Shown piece after piece: positions 35,414 to 47,015 of a DNA stretch of 64,000 nt. The notes beneath the pieces are model-generated. The model was not told the DNA's origin. It did no database searches and worked only from the letters and a program-made list of their open reading frames with translations. Numbering within the stretch: the first letter of the stretch is position 1; each line of letters begins with the position of its first letter. This DNA is from Gadus chalcogrammus (lineage: Eukaryota; Chordata; Actinopteri; Gadiformes; Gadidae). The DNA lies in contig NC_079416.1 of NCBI RefSeq assembly GCF_026213295.1, positions 440,001 to 504,000 of the forward strand, in the 5' to 3' direction. The position numbers and the translations under genes are program-made.

Positions 35414-35941
35414 AATTAGTGCAGGCGCAAAACCAGGTTTTATACAGTAGCACATAAGGAGTGAGAAAGCTGCTGAGGCTCGACGTTACACTTTTACAAA
35501 AACAATCATTAGTTAGATATAAACGGCAGTAATTGATTCAGTAGGACTCCTTATCCATGTAAACGATCATTGTGACATCTGAATTCATTAATTATCTGAA
35601 ATACACTGCGTGTGCGTGTGATGTTAAATGTTTGAACCAAGGTTAACGGTTAAAGTGTCAGAGAATGGGTGGTGATTTTTTGACGTCCTCCCATGATCTG
35701 AAGTGAGCGTGCGTGTTTGTGTTGGTGAAAGTTTAAGAAATGTACAACTGTCGGTTCAGCTCTCTGGTGCTCCCTGCTGGCAGTATCACTATACTGTCCT
35801 CATGTTTCACAAAAATAGTTTTGAGAGACGTTGTCAGTTTTTGTATGTTGCTTAAATCCTCCAAAGCGGTTGGCAGTAAACATCAGGTCACGGTACGCCA
35901 CGGTAGGCCACGGAGTCAATGAGCTCGAGTTGAAAAAGAAA

Positions 35942-36038
35942 AAGCTTACAGCACCTGGTATTCCCAGGCGGTCTCCCATCCAAGTACTAACCAGGCCCGA
36001 CCCTGCTTAGCTTCCGAGATCAGACGAGATCGGGCGTG
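35942..36038 (-). pseudogene. 5S rRNA 3' part, split by LINE
   Basis: Same break point as 9352-9447 and 25618-25714. Its 5' part is 38590-38611. Confidence 0.95.
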
Positions 36039-36443
36039 TTTTTTTTCTTTTTTATTATCAAAAATAGATTCAATTTTATACAATTACACATTCATTTATA
36101 CGTATATCAAATAAAAGTAAATGAAAAACAGTCCCACAAATTAAACCACCCTCAGAAACCGCACAAACAATTAACTAAGCACACTTTCTCTTTTAAATTA
36201 AAATAAGAACAACACAGCAAAAGCAATATCTTTTCCCGAATACACTTACCCTCGAAATTAAACCGCCCCTCAATCCCAAAGCACAAACCGAATAGCCAAA
36301 CACAGATTATTTTAACCTCGACCATTTACCCACAAAATTAAACCACCCCTCATTCGAAAAAACCACACAAAACCAAAATCCCACAAAAAAACCCCCCACT
36401 CTCCCACCTCCAAAAATAAGCCACCCCCTTTAAACCACCCAAA

Positions 36444-36823
36444 TCAACCCCAAACGGTGCCCTGCTCAGTCATCCATACAATTCCATTCTCATTCACACC
36501 ACATACTCCCGCGCTCTCTACAAACATACTCACAAACAAAGCCTCGTCCACAACATACAGCATTCGTAAGTGTCTTTTCCATTCATTCACAAACAGCCTC
36601 CATGCATCCAACTTTCTCCTTTCATACAGCGCAAAATCGCGTCTGTTAAAAATCGCCCTCCTTGCGAATCCAAAGATCATATTGACCATTTTCCAATTTC
36701 TATATTTCCTACTCACTCCCAAGAGTACAGACAATTCCCACCCCCGTTCCACCCAGCAGTCTCCCACACTGCACCCTCCCAGCAGCCCCTTGATTTTTCC
36801 CCAGAATTCCACTAGCTCGCAAC
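36444..36823 (-). pseudogene. LINE ORF2 C-terminal remnant
   Basis: Counterpart of 26119-26498 with one visible amino-acid change (Val for Ile in the WKMxNM stretch). Confidence 0.75.
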
Positions 36824-36972
36824 TCTTTCCAATATGGCATTTCTTTTATATTCAGTTCTCATAACGTTCGCATTCAGGGAAAAAATAACCAAAGCCATAA
36901 ATAATAAAAAATAAAATAAGGAAAAACCAACGAAAAAGAGCCAGCTAGCACAATAACCTTCATCAAAAAAAA

Positions 36973-38364
36973 TTAACAATTCTTATTCTTCTTCCCACTC
37001 CCCTCCGTTTTTTGCTTTGCGGACAGCCTTTTTTTCGCCTCCCTTAGCTCCTCCATGTCCATATCACTCCCCGAGCTCCCCTCCCTCACAGTATTATCAA
37101 CAAAATCCCCACTCTCAACCACCTCATCATTGCCCCAAGTCATATTAAGTACAGTTTTCCCCGTCCCATCCCCAAACATTCTTACCCCTTCCCGTCTTTC
37201 ACCTCTGCCTCTCACGCTCCTGTCTCCCTGCCGCCGCGGCAGGCCCTCGCTCCGCTCTCCCCTCAGGTCCGCAGGCTGGCCCGAGGTGAGCTCCTCCTCC
37301 AGCAACGTGGGGAATTCCTCCCCCCCAGAGACACCGTCCCGGTCCATGCTCGCGCCCATGCCCTCCTCCTCGTCCTCACCACCACCGTCATCCGGCGCCC
37401 CCGGTTCGTCACCATCCAGCTCGCCGCCGTCCTCCTCCGCCTCCTTCTCCACCGGGCATATACAGTCTCTCTCTCTCCTCCGGCATGTCAGACACTTTGC
37501 CACCCCAGTGGCACACTCCCGAGCGTAGTGGCCCTGGCATCCACAATTATGGCAGGTAAAATCCGGGCACTCACGCAGGATGTGGCCCGGCTGCATACAG
37601 CTCCTGCAAACCTTCATCTGGCGGTCGTGGATTACTCTAAAGTATTCAACACCCGTTGCGGTATTGAATTTAGTGGAATATGGCAAGGATTGCACGAGCT
37701 CATTAAATTTGACCCGTACAATCCTTGTACCATCGGCAATATTGGTGCCCGGCCACATCCTCCTCTTGATGGACGAAAGCGCCCGGACTCCCCACCCACT
37801 TAGTTTATCCAGGATTTCCGCATCAGAAATGTATGCTGGCAGGGTAAGAAAGGAAACCACCAGCTCGTCATTACATAGTTCTCTGGCAATAATCCTAGTG
37901 TTGTGTATTTTAAACCCATCGAGCAGACGGTCCTTCCCCCTCTCTCCGCACACCGTCACCTCCAGCTTCCCGAGGGCCAGCACCCTACAGGCCCTGATTT
38001 CTCCGCACACGACCGCCATAGCCTTCATTAATTCTCCTATGGGTATAATGTCCCCGCACTGCTCCACGCAAACCGTGAGCCTCCTCTCATACATGCGCTC
38101 TACCTTCTTAATCCCGTCCACTGTTTCTCCACCAGCCACCTGCTCTTGCCCGCCTCCAGCCGCCTTGCCGTTCCCATCTCCCCCGCTCTCTCCTTCTCTC
38201 CTTTCTCCTCCCGACTCCTCCGCAACACTCCTTCCTCCTCGCAACCCGCCAGCTTTTCCGTCCTCCTCCACCTCAAGTCCTGCTCCATTCACCGTCCCTC
38301 CAGCTCGCTGCCCGCCGGCACTCATTTCGCCCGGTGGCTTCGCCGAAGCTAGGCCCCGGATCAT
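36973..38364 (-). CDS. LINE ORF1 protein, CCHC RNA-binding, second open copy
   Basis: 463 codons from the ATG at 38362-38364, with the same domain order as 26648-28039: low-complexity N-terminus, possible RRM-like core, two CX2CX4HX4C knuckles, Cys-rich segment, acidic tail. Very few residues differ (for example Ile for Val in the CGDxIPIGEL stretch, Val for Gly near the C-terminus), and no stop or frameshift has appeared. Two open ORF1 frames in two copies fit recent spread or selection; with so little divergence the two cannot be told apart here. Confidence 0.85.
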   Translation of the reverse strand: MIRGLASAKPPGEMSAGGQRAGGTVNGAGLEVEEDGKAGGLRGGRSVAEESGGERREGESGGDGNGKAAGGGQEQVAGGETVDGIKKVERMYERRLTVCVEQCGDIIPIGELMKAMAVVCGEIRACRVLALGKLEVTVCGERGKDRLLDGFKIHNTRIIARELCNDELVVSFLTLPAYISDAEILDKLSGWGVRALSSIKRRMWPGTNIADGTRIVRVKFNELVQSLPYSTKFNTATGVEYFRVIHDRQMKVCRSCMQPGHILRECPDFTCHNCGCQGHYARECATGVAKCLTCRRRERDCICPVEKEAEEDGGELDGDEPGAPDDGGGEDEEEGMGASMDRDGVSGGEEFPTLLEEELTSGQPADLRGERSEGLPRRQGDRSVRGRGERREGVRMFGDGTGKTVLNMTWGNDEVVESGDFVDNTVREGSSGSDMDMEELREAKKRLSAKQKTEGSGKKNKNC

Positions 38365-38589
38365 TCTCGCCTCCACCGTTGCAAACAAACAAAAATTACC
38401 GGAAAAGTATATATATAATAACTCAGGGCGATCCCCCAACAGTCTATGACTGCGGGGGACGAAAAAAAACACAAAATAACTGGGTTGTTAGACCAGATAG
38501 CAACACTCCAAAATTCTCTCCACCAGAACAAACAATTTACCATGCGGCTGTCCAAAAAAACACTACGTACTCCGACACTGTAGGGGGCG

Positions 38590-38611
38590 TCAGGGTGGTA
38601 TGGCCGTAAGC
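38590..38611 (-). pseudogene. 5S rRNA 5' 22 nt, split by LINE
   Basis: Partner of 35942-36038. The adjoining spacer has a substitution (caatttgtgc). Confidence 0.92.
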
Positions 38612-39139
38612 AATTTGTGCAGGCGCAAAACCAGGTTTTATACAGTAGCACATAAGGAGTGAGATAGCTGCTGAGGCTCGACGTTACACTTTTACAAAAA
38701 CAATCATTAGTTAGATATAAACGGCAGTAATTGATTCAGTAGGACTCCTTATCCATGTAAACGATCATTGTGACATCTGAATTCATTAATTATCTGAAAT
38801 ACACTGCGTGTGCGTGTGATGTTAAATGTTTGAACCAAGGTTAACGGTTAAAGTGTCAGAGAATGGGTGGTGATTTTTTGACGTCCTCCCATGATCTGAA
38901 GTGAGCGTGCGTGTTTGTGTTGGTGAAAGTTTAAGAAATGTACAACTGTCGGTTCAGCTCTCTGGTGCTCCCTGCTGGCAGTATCACTATACTGTCCTCA
39001 TGTTTCACAAAAATAGTTTTGAGAGACGTTGTCAGTTTTTGTATGTTGCTTAAATCCTCCAAAGCGGTTGGCAGTAAACATCAGGTCACGGTACGCCACG
39101 CTAGGCCACGGAGGCAATGAGCTCGAGTTGAAAAAGAAA

Positions 39140-39259
39140 AAGCTTACAGCACCTGGTATTCCCAGGCGGTCTCCCATCCAAGTACTAACCAGGCCCGACC
39201 CTGCTTAGCTTCCGAGATCAGACGAGATCGGGCGTGTTCAGGGTGGTATGGCCGTAAGC
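39140..39259 (-). rRNA. 5S rRNA
   Basis: Gene as reference; the spacer has both the G variant and a rare gctaggcc change. Confidence 0.96.
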
Positions 39260-39787
39260 AATTAGTGCAGGCGCAAAACCAGGTTTTATACAGTAGCACA
39301 TAAGGAGTGAGAAAGCTGCTGAGGCTCGACGTTACACTCTTACAAAAACAATCATTAGTTAGATATAAACGGCAGTAATTGATTCAGTAGGACTCCTTAT
39401 CCATGTAAACGATCATTGTGACATCTGAATTCATTAATTATCTGAAATACACTGCGTGTGCGTGTGATGTTAAATGTTTGAACCAAGGTTAACGGTTAAA
39501 GTGTCAGAGAATGGGTGGTGATTTTTTGACGTCCTCCCATGATCTGAAGTGAGCGTGCGTGTTTGTGTTGGTGAAAGTTTAAGAAATGTACAACTGTCGG
39601 TTCAGCTCTCTGGTGCTCCCTGCTGGCAGTATCACTATACTGTCCTCATGTTTCACAAAAATAGTTTTGAGAGACGTTGTCAGTTTTTGTATGTTGCTTA
39701 AATCCTCCAAAGCGGTTGGCAGTAAACATCAGGTCACGGTACGCCACGCTAGGCCACGGAGGCAATGAGCTCGAGTTGAAAAAGAAA

Positions 39788-39907
39788 AAGCTTACAGCAC
39801 CTGGTATTCCCAGGCGGTCTCCCATCCAAGTACTAACCAGGCCCGACCCTGCTTAGCTTCCGAGATCAGACGAGATCGGGCGTGTTCAGGGTGGTATGGC
39901 CGTAAGC
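39788..39907 (-). rRNA. 5S rRNA
   Basis: Gene as reference; shares the rare gctaggcc spacer change with its neighbour at 39140. Confidence 0.96.
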
Positions 39908-40425
39908 AATTAGTGCAGGCGCAAAACCAGGTTTTATACAGTAGCACATAAGGAGTGAGAAAGCTGCTGAGGCTCGACGTTACACTTTTACAAAAACAAT
40001 CATTAGTTAGATATAAACGGCAGTAATTGATTCAGTAGGACTCCTTATCCATGTAAACGATCATTGTGACATCTGAATTCATTAATTATCTGAAATACAC
40101 TGCGTGTGCGTGTGATGTTAAATGTTTGAACCAAGGTTAACGGTTAAAGTGTCAGAGAATGGGTGGTGATTTTTTGACGTCCTCCCATGATCTGAAGTGA
40201 GCGTGCGTGTTTGTGTTGGTGAAAGTTTAAGAAATGTACAACTGTCGGTTCAGCTCTCTGGTGCTCCCTGCTGGCAGTATCACTATACTGTCCTCATGTT
40301 TCACAAAAATAGTTTTGAGAGACGTTGTCAGTTTTTGTATGTTGCTTAAATCCTCCAAAGCGGTTGGCAGTAAACATCAGGTCACGGTACGCCACGGAGT
40401 CAATGAGCTCGAGTTGAAAAAGAAA

Positions 40426-40545
40426 AAGCTTACAGCACCTGGTATTCCCAGGCGGTCTCCCATCCAAGTACTAACCAGGCCCGACCCTGCTTAGCTTCCG
40501 AGATCAGACGAGATCGGGCGTGTTCAGGGTGGTATGGCCGTAAGC
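40426..40545 (-). rRNA. 5S rRNA
   Basis: Gene as reference; the spacer lacks the 10-bp motif (638 bp from the previous gene). Confidence 0.96.
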
Positions 40546-41073
40546 AATTAGTGCAGGCGCAAAACCAGGTTTTATACAGTAGCACATAAGGAGTGAGAAA
40601 GCTGCTGAGGCTCGACGTTACACTCTTACAAAAACAATCATTAGTTAGATATAAACGGCAGTAATTGATTCAGTAGGACTCCTTATCCATGTAAACGATC
40701 ATTGTGACATCTGAATTCATTAATTATCTGAAATACACTGCGTGTGCGTGTGATGTTAAATGTTTGAACCAAGGTTAACGGTTAAAGTGTCAGAGAATGG
40801 GTGGTGATTTTTTGACGTCCTCCCATGATCTGAAGTGAGCGTGCGTGTTTGTGTTGGTGAAAGTTTAAGAAATGTACAACTGTCGGTTCAGCTCTCTGGT
40901 GCTCCCTGCTGGCAGTATCACTATACTGTCCTCATGTTTCACAAAAATAGTTTTGAGAGACGTTGTCAGTTTTTGTATGTTGCTTAAATCCTCCAAAGCG
41001 GTTGGCAGTAAACATCAGGTCACGGTACGCCACGGTAGGCCACGGAGTCAATGAGCTCGAGTTGAAAAAGAAA

Positions 41074-41194
41074 AAGCTTACAGCACCTGGTATTCCCAGG
41101 CGGTCTCCCATCCAAGTACTAACCAGGCCCGACCCTGCTTAGCTTCCGAGATTCAGACGAGATCGGGCGTGTTCAGGGTGGTATGGCCGTAAGC
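41074..41194 (-). rRNA. 5S rRNA with 1-base insertion
   Basis: Extra T in gagattcagacg (plus strand), i.e. an extra A near RNA nt 41. The same insertion is in 43009-43129. Confidence 0.92.
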
Positions 41195-41722
41195 AATTAG
41201 TGCAGGCGCAAAACCAGGTTTTATACAGTAGCACATAAGGAGTGAGAAAGCTGCTGAGGCTCGACGTTACACTTTTACAAAAACAATCATTAGTTAGATA
41301 TAAACGGCAGTAATTGATTCAGTAGGACTCCTTATCCATGTAAACGATCATTGTGACATCTGAATTCATTAATTATCTGAAATACACTGCGTGTGCGTGT
41401 GATGTTAAATGTTTGAACCAAGGTTAACGGTTAAAGTGTCAGAGAATGGGTGGTGATTTTTTGACGTCCTCCCATGATCTGAAGTGAGCGTGCGTGTTTG
41501 TGTTGGTGAAAGTTTAAGAAATGTACAACTGTCGGTTCAGCTCTCTGGTGCTCCCTGCTGGCAGTATCACTATACTGTCCTCATGTTTCACAAAAATAGT
41601 TTTGAGAGACGTTGTCAGTTTTTGTATGTTGCTTAAATCCTCCAAAGCGGTTGGCAGTAAACATCAGGTCACGGTACGCCACGGTAGGCCACGGAGTCAA
41701 TGAGCTCGAGTTGAAAAAGAAA

Positions 41723-41842
41723 AAGCTTACAGCACCTGGTATTCCCAGGCGGTCTCCCATCCAAGTACTAACCAGGCCCGACCCTGCTTAGCTTCCGAGA
41801 TCAGACGAGATCGGGCGTGTTCAGGGTGGTATGGCCGTAAGC
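41723..41842 (-). rRNA. 5S rRNA
   Basis: Reference sequence; next copy 638 bp on. Confidence 0.96.
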
Positions 41843-42360
41843 AATTAGTGCAGGCGCAAAACCAGGTTTTATACAGTAGCACATAAGGAGTGAGAAAGCT
41901 GCTGAGGCTCGACGTTACACTTTTACAAAAACAATCATTAGTTAGATATAAACGGCAGTAATTGATTCAGTAGGACTCCTTATCCATGTAAACGATCATT
42001 GTGACATCTGAATTCATTAATTATCTGAAATACACTGCGTGTGCGTGTGATGTTAAATGTTTGAACCAAGGTTAACGGTTAAAGTGTCAGAGAATGGGTG
42101 GTGATTTTTTGACGTCCTCCCATGATCTGAAGTGAGCGTGCGTGTTTGTGTTGGTGAAAGTTTAAGAAATGTACAACTGTCGGTTCAGCTCTCTGGTGCT
42201 CCCTGCTGGCAGTATCACTATACTGTCCTCATGTTTCACAAAAATAGTTTTGAGAGACGTTGTCAGTTTTTGTATGTTGCTTAAATCCTCCAAAGCGGTT
42301 GGCAGTAAACATCAGGTCACGGTACGCCACGGAGTCAATGAGCTCGAGTTGAAAAAGAAA

Positions 42361-42480
42361 ATGCTTACAGCACCTGGTATTCCCAGGCGGTCTCCCATCC
42401 AAGTACTAACCAGGCCCGACCCTGCTTAGCTTCCGAGATCAGACGAGATCGGGCGTGTTCAGGGTGGTATGGCCGTAAGC
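42361..42480 (-). rRNA. 5S rRNA
   Basis: 10-bp motif missing in the spacer; the terminator starts atgctt in place of aagctt. Confidence 0.95.
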
Positions 42481-43008
42481 AATTAGTGCAGGCGCAAAAC
42501 CAGGTTTTATACAGTAGCACATAAGGAGTGAGAAAGCTGCTGAGGCTCGACGTTACACTCTTACAAAAACAATCATTAGTTAGATATAAACGGCAGTAAT
42601 TGATTCAGTAGGACTCCTTATCCATGTAAACGATCATTGTGACATCTGAATTCATTAATTATCTGAAATACACTGCGTGTGCGTGTGATGTTAAATGTTT
42701 GAACCAAGGTTAACGGTTAAAGTGTCAGAGAATGGGTGGTGATTTTTTGACGTCCTCCCATGATCTGAAGTGAGCGTGCGTGTTTGTGTTGGTGAAAGTT
42801 TAAGAAATGTACAACTGTCGGTTCAGCTCTCTGGTGCTCCCTGCTGGCAGTATCACTATACTGTCCTCATGTTTCACAAAAATAGTTTTGAGAGACGTTG
42901 TCAGTTTTTGTATGTTGCTTAAATCCTCCAAAGCGGTTGGCAGTAAACATCAGGTCACGGTACGCCACGGTAGGCCACGGAGTCAATGAGCTCGAGTTGA
43001 AAAAGAAA

Positions 43009-43129
43009 AAGCTTACAGCACCTGGTATTCCCAGGCGGTCTCCCATCCAAGTACTAACCAGGCCCGACCCTGCTTAGCTTCCGAGATTCAGACGAGATCG
43101 GGCGTGTTCAGGGTGGTATGGCCGTAAGC
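43009..43129 (-). rRNA. 5S rRNA with 1-base insertion
   Basis: Same extra T as 41074-41194, 1,935 bp away, consistent with segment duplication. Confidence 0.92.
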
Positions 43130-43647
43130 AATTAGTGCAGGCGCAAAACCAGGTTTTATACAGTAGCACATAAGGAGTGAGAAAGCTGCTGAGGCTCGAC
43201 GTTACACTTTTACAAAAACAATCATTAGTTAGATATAAACGGCAGTAATTGATTCAGTAGGACTCCTTATCCATGTAAACGATCATTGTGACATCTGAAT
43301 TCATTAATTATCTGAAATACACTGCGTGTGCGTGTGATGTTAAATGTTTGAACCAAGGTTAACGGTTAAAGTGTCAGAGAATGGGTGGTGATTTTTTGAC
43401 GTCCTCCCATGATCTGAAGTGAGCGTGCGTGTTTGTGTTGGTGAAAGTTTAAGAAATGTACAACTGTCGGTTCAGCTCTCTGGTGCTCCCTGCTGGCAGT
43501 ATCACTATACTGTCCTCATGTTTCACAAAAACAGTTTTGAGAGACGTTGTCAGTTTTTGTATGTTGCTTAAATCCTCCAAAGCGGTTGGCAGTAAACATC
43601 AGGTCACGGTACGCCACGGAGTCAATGAGCTCGAGTTGAAAAAGAAA

Positions 43648-43768
43648 AAGCTTACAGCACCTGGTATTCCCAGGCTGGTCTCCCATCCAAGTACTAACCA
43701 GGCCCGACCCTGCTTAGCTTCCGAGATCAGACGAGATCGGGCGTGTTCAGGGTGGTATGGCCGTAAGC
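43648..43768 (-). rRNA. 5S rRNA with 1-base insertion
   Basis: Extra T in caggctggtct near the RNA 3' part; spacer without the 10-bp motif. Confidence 0.92.
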
Positions 43769-44296
43769 AATTAGTGCAGGCGCAAAACCAGGTTTTATAC
43801 AGTAGCACATAAGGAGTGAGAAAGCTGCTGAGGCTCGACGTTACACTTTTACAAAAACAATCATTAGTTAGATATAAACGGCAGTAATTGATTCAGTAGG
43901 ACTCCTTATCCATGTAAACGATCATTGTGACATCTGAATTCATTAATTATCTGAAATACACTGCGTGTGCGTGTGATGTTAAATGTTTGAACCAAGGTTA
44001 ACGGTTAAAGTGTCAGAGAATGGGTGGTGATTTTTTGACGTCCTCCCATGATCTGAAGTGAGCGTGCGTGTTTGTGTTGGTGAAAGTTTAAGAAATGTAC
44101 AACTGTCGGTTCAGCTCTCTGGTGCTCCCTGCTGGCAGTATCACTATACTGTCCTCATGTTTCACAAAAATAGTTTTGAGAGACGTTGTCAGTTTTTGTA
44201 TGTTGCTTAAATCCTCCAAAGCGGTTGGCAGTAAACATCAGGTCACGGTACGCCACGGTAGGCCACGGAGGCAATGAGCTCGAGTTGAAAAAGAAA

Positions 44297-44423
44297 AAGC
44301 TTACAGCACCTGGTATTCCCAGGTCCCAGGCGGTCTCCCATCCAAGTACTAACCAGGCCCGACCCTGCTTAGCTTCCGAGATCAGACGAGATCGGGCGTG
44401 TTCAGGGTGGTATGGCCGTAAGC
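44297..44423 (-). rRNA. 5S rRNA with 7-base duplication
   Basis: The plus strand has tcccaggtcccagg, a 7-nt tandem duplication in helix-forming sequence near the RNA 3' end (127 nt in total). The product is likely defective. Confidence 0.88.
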
Positions 44424-44951
44424 AATTAGTGCAGGCGCAAAACCAGGTTTTATACAGTAGCACATAAGGAGTGAGAAAGCTGCTGAGGCTCGACGTTACA
44501 CTCTTACAAAAACAATCATTAGTTAGATATAAACGGCAGTAATTGATTCAGTAGGACTCCTTATCCATGTAAACGATCATTGTGACATCTGAATTCATTA
44601 ATTATCTGAAATACACTGCGTGTGCGTGTGATGTTAAATGTTTGAACCAAGGTTAACGGTTAAAGTGTCAGAGAATGGGTGGTGATTTTTTGACGTCCTC
44701 CCATGATCTGAAGTGAGCGTGCGTGTTTGTGTTGGTGAAAGTTTAAGAAATGTACAACTGTCGGTTCAGCTCTCTGGTGCTCCCTGCTGGCAGTATCACT
44801 ATACTGTCCTCATGTTTCACAAAAATAGTTTTGAGAGACGTTGTCAGTTTTTGTATGTTGCTTAAATCCTCCAAAGCGGTTGGCAGTAAACATCAGGTCA
44901 CGGTACGCCACGGTAGGCCACGGAGGCAATGAGCTCGAGTTGAAAAAGAAA

Positions 44952-45071
44952 AAGCTTACCGCACCTGGTATTCCCAGGCGGTCTCCCATCCAAGTACTAA
45001 CCAGGCCCGACCCTGCTTAGCTTCCGAGATCAGACGAGATCGGGCGTGTTCAGGGTGGTATGGCCGTAAGC
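44952..45071 (-). rRNA. 5S rRNA, one substitution
   Basis: gcttaccgcacc at the 3' end in place of gcttacagcacc. Confidence 0.94.
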
Positions 45072-45599
45072 AATTAGTGCAGGCGCAAAACCAGGTTTTA
45101 TACAGTAGCACATAAGGAGTGTGAAAGCTGCTGAGGCTTGACGTTACACTTTTACAAAAACAATCATTAGTTAGATATAAACGGCAGTAATTGATTCAGT
45201 AGGACTCCTTATCCATGTAAACGATCATTGTGACATCTGAATTCATTAATTATCTGAAATACACTGCGTGTGCGTGTGATGTTAAATGTTTGAACCAAGG
45301 TTAACGGTTAAAGTGTCAGAGAATGGGTGGTGATTTTTTGACGTCCTCCCATGATCTGAAGTGAGCGTGCGTGTTTGTGTTGGTGAAAGTTTAAGAAATG
45401 TACAACTGTCGTTTCAGCTCTCTGGTGCTCCCTGCTGGCAGTATCACTATACTGTCCTCATGTTTCACAAAAATAGTTTTGAGAGACGTTGTCAGTTTTT
45501 GTATGTTGCTTAAATCCTCCAAAGCGGTTGGCAGTAAACATCAGGTCACGGTACGCCACGGTAGGCCACGGAGTCAATGAGCTCGAGTTGAAAAAGAAA

Positions 45600-45719
45600 A
45601 AGCTTACAGCACCTGGTATTCCCAGGCGGTCTCCCATCCAAGTACTAACCAGGCCCGACCCTGCTTAGCTTCCGAGATCAGACGAGATCGGGCGTGTTCA
45701 GGGTGGTATGGCCGTAAGC
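45600..45719 (-). rRNA. 5S rRNA
   Basis: Gene as reference; the upstream flank has one extra base (gtgctaggcg). Confidence 0.95.
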
Positions 45720-46247
45720 AATTAGTGCTAGGCGCAAAACCAGGTTTTATACAGTAGCACATAAGGAGTGAGAAAGCTGCTGAGGCTCGACGTTACACTC
45801 TTACAAAAACAATCATTAGTTAGATATAAACGGCAGTAATTGATTCAGTAGGACTCCTTATCCATGTAAACGATCATTGTGACATCTGAATTCATTAATT
45901 ATCTGAAATACACTGCGTGTGCGTGTGATGTTAAATGTTTGAACCAAGGTTAACGGTTAAAGTGTCAGAGAATGGGTGGTGATTTTTGACGTCCTCCCAT
46001 GATCTGAAGTGAGCGTGCGTGTTTGTGTTGGTGAAAGTTTAAGAAATGTACAACTGTCGGTTCAGCTCTCTGGTGCTCCCTGCTGGCAGTATCACTATAC
46101 TGTCCTCATGTTTCACAAAAATAGTTTTGAGAGACGTTGTCAGTTTTTGTATGTTGCTTAAATCCTCCAAAGCGGTTGGCAGTAAACATCAGGTCACGGT
46201 ACGCCACGGTAGGCCACGGAGTCAATGAGCTCGAGTTGAAAAAGAAA

Positions 46248-46367
46248 AAGCTTACAGCACCTGGTATTCCCAGGCGGTCTCCCATCCAAGTACTAACCAG
46301 GCCCGACCCTGCTTAGCTACCGAGATCAGACGAGATCGGGCGTGTTCAGGGTGGTATGGCCGTAAGC
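46248..46367 (-). rRNA. 5S rRNA, A-box-side substitution
   Basis: cttagctaccgag in place of cttagcttccgag, next to the A box. Confidence 0.93.
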
Positions 46368-46895
46368 AATTAGTGCAGGCGCAAAACCAGGTTTTATACA
46401 GTAGCACATAAGGAGTGAGAAAGCTGCTGAGGCTCGACGTTACACTCTTACAAAAACAATCATTAGTTAGATATAAACGGCAGTAATTGATTCAGTAGAA
46501 CTCCTTATCCATGTAAACGATCATTGTGACATCTGAATTCATTAATTATCTGAAATACACTGCGTGTGCGTGTGATGTTAAATGTTTGAACCAAGGTTAA
46601 CGGTTAAAGTGTCAGAGAATGGGTGGTGATTTTTTGACGTCCTCCCATGATCTGAAGTGAGCGTGCGTGTTTGTGTTGGTGAAAGTTTAAGAAATGTACA
46701 ACTGTCGGTTCAGCTCTCTGGTGCTCCCTGCTGGCAGTATCACTATACTGTCCTCATGTTTCACAAAAATAGTTTTGAGAGACGTTGTCAGTTTTTGTAT
46801 GTTGCTTAAATCCTCCAAAGCGGTTGGCAGTAAACATCAGGTCACGGTACGCCACGGTAGGCCACGGAGTCAATGAGCTCGAGTTGAAAAAGAAA

Positions 46896-47015
46896 AAGCT
46901 TACAGCACCTAGTATTCCCAGGCGGTCACCCATCCAAGTACTAACCAGGCCCGACCCTGCTTAGCTTCCGAGATCAGACGAGATCGGGCGTGTTCAGGGT
47001 GGTATGGCCGTAAGC
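46896..47015 (-). rRNA. 5S rRNA, two substitutions
   Basis: cctagtattc and ggtcacccatcc; the second lies close to the C box. Confidence 0.92.

Larger units (their letters stand above)
28265..36038 (-). repeat. 5S rDNA array block C
   Basis: Twelve units (7,774 bp). All spacings are 648 except the first (647). The G variant of the spacer occurs at 30732, 32676 and 34620, exactly 1,944 bp apart, which marks three-unit repeats. Confidence 0.98.
36039..38589 (-). mobile_element. internally deleted 5S-targeted LINE, copy 2 (non-autonomous)
   Basis: 2,551 bp with the same internal deletion junction (about 36823/36824) as 25715-28264. By eye only about ten base differences separate the two over 2.55 kb. 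They therefore share one deleted ancestor and spread by retrotransposition in trans or by duplication of array segments carrying the element. Confidence 0.93.
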
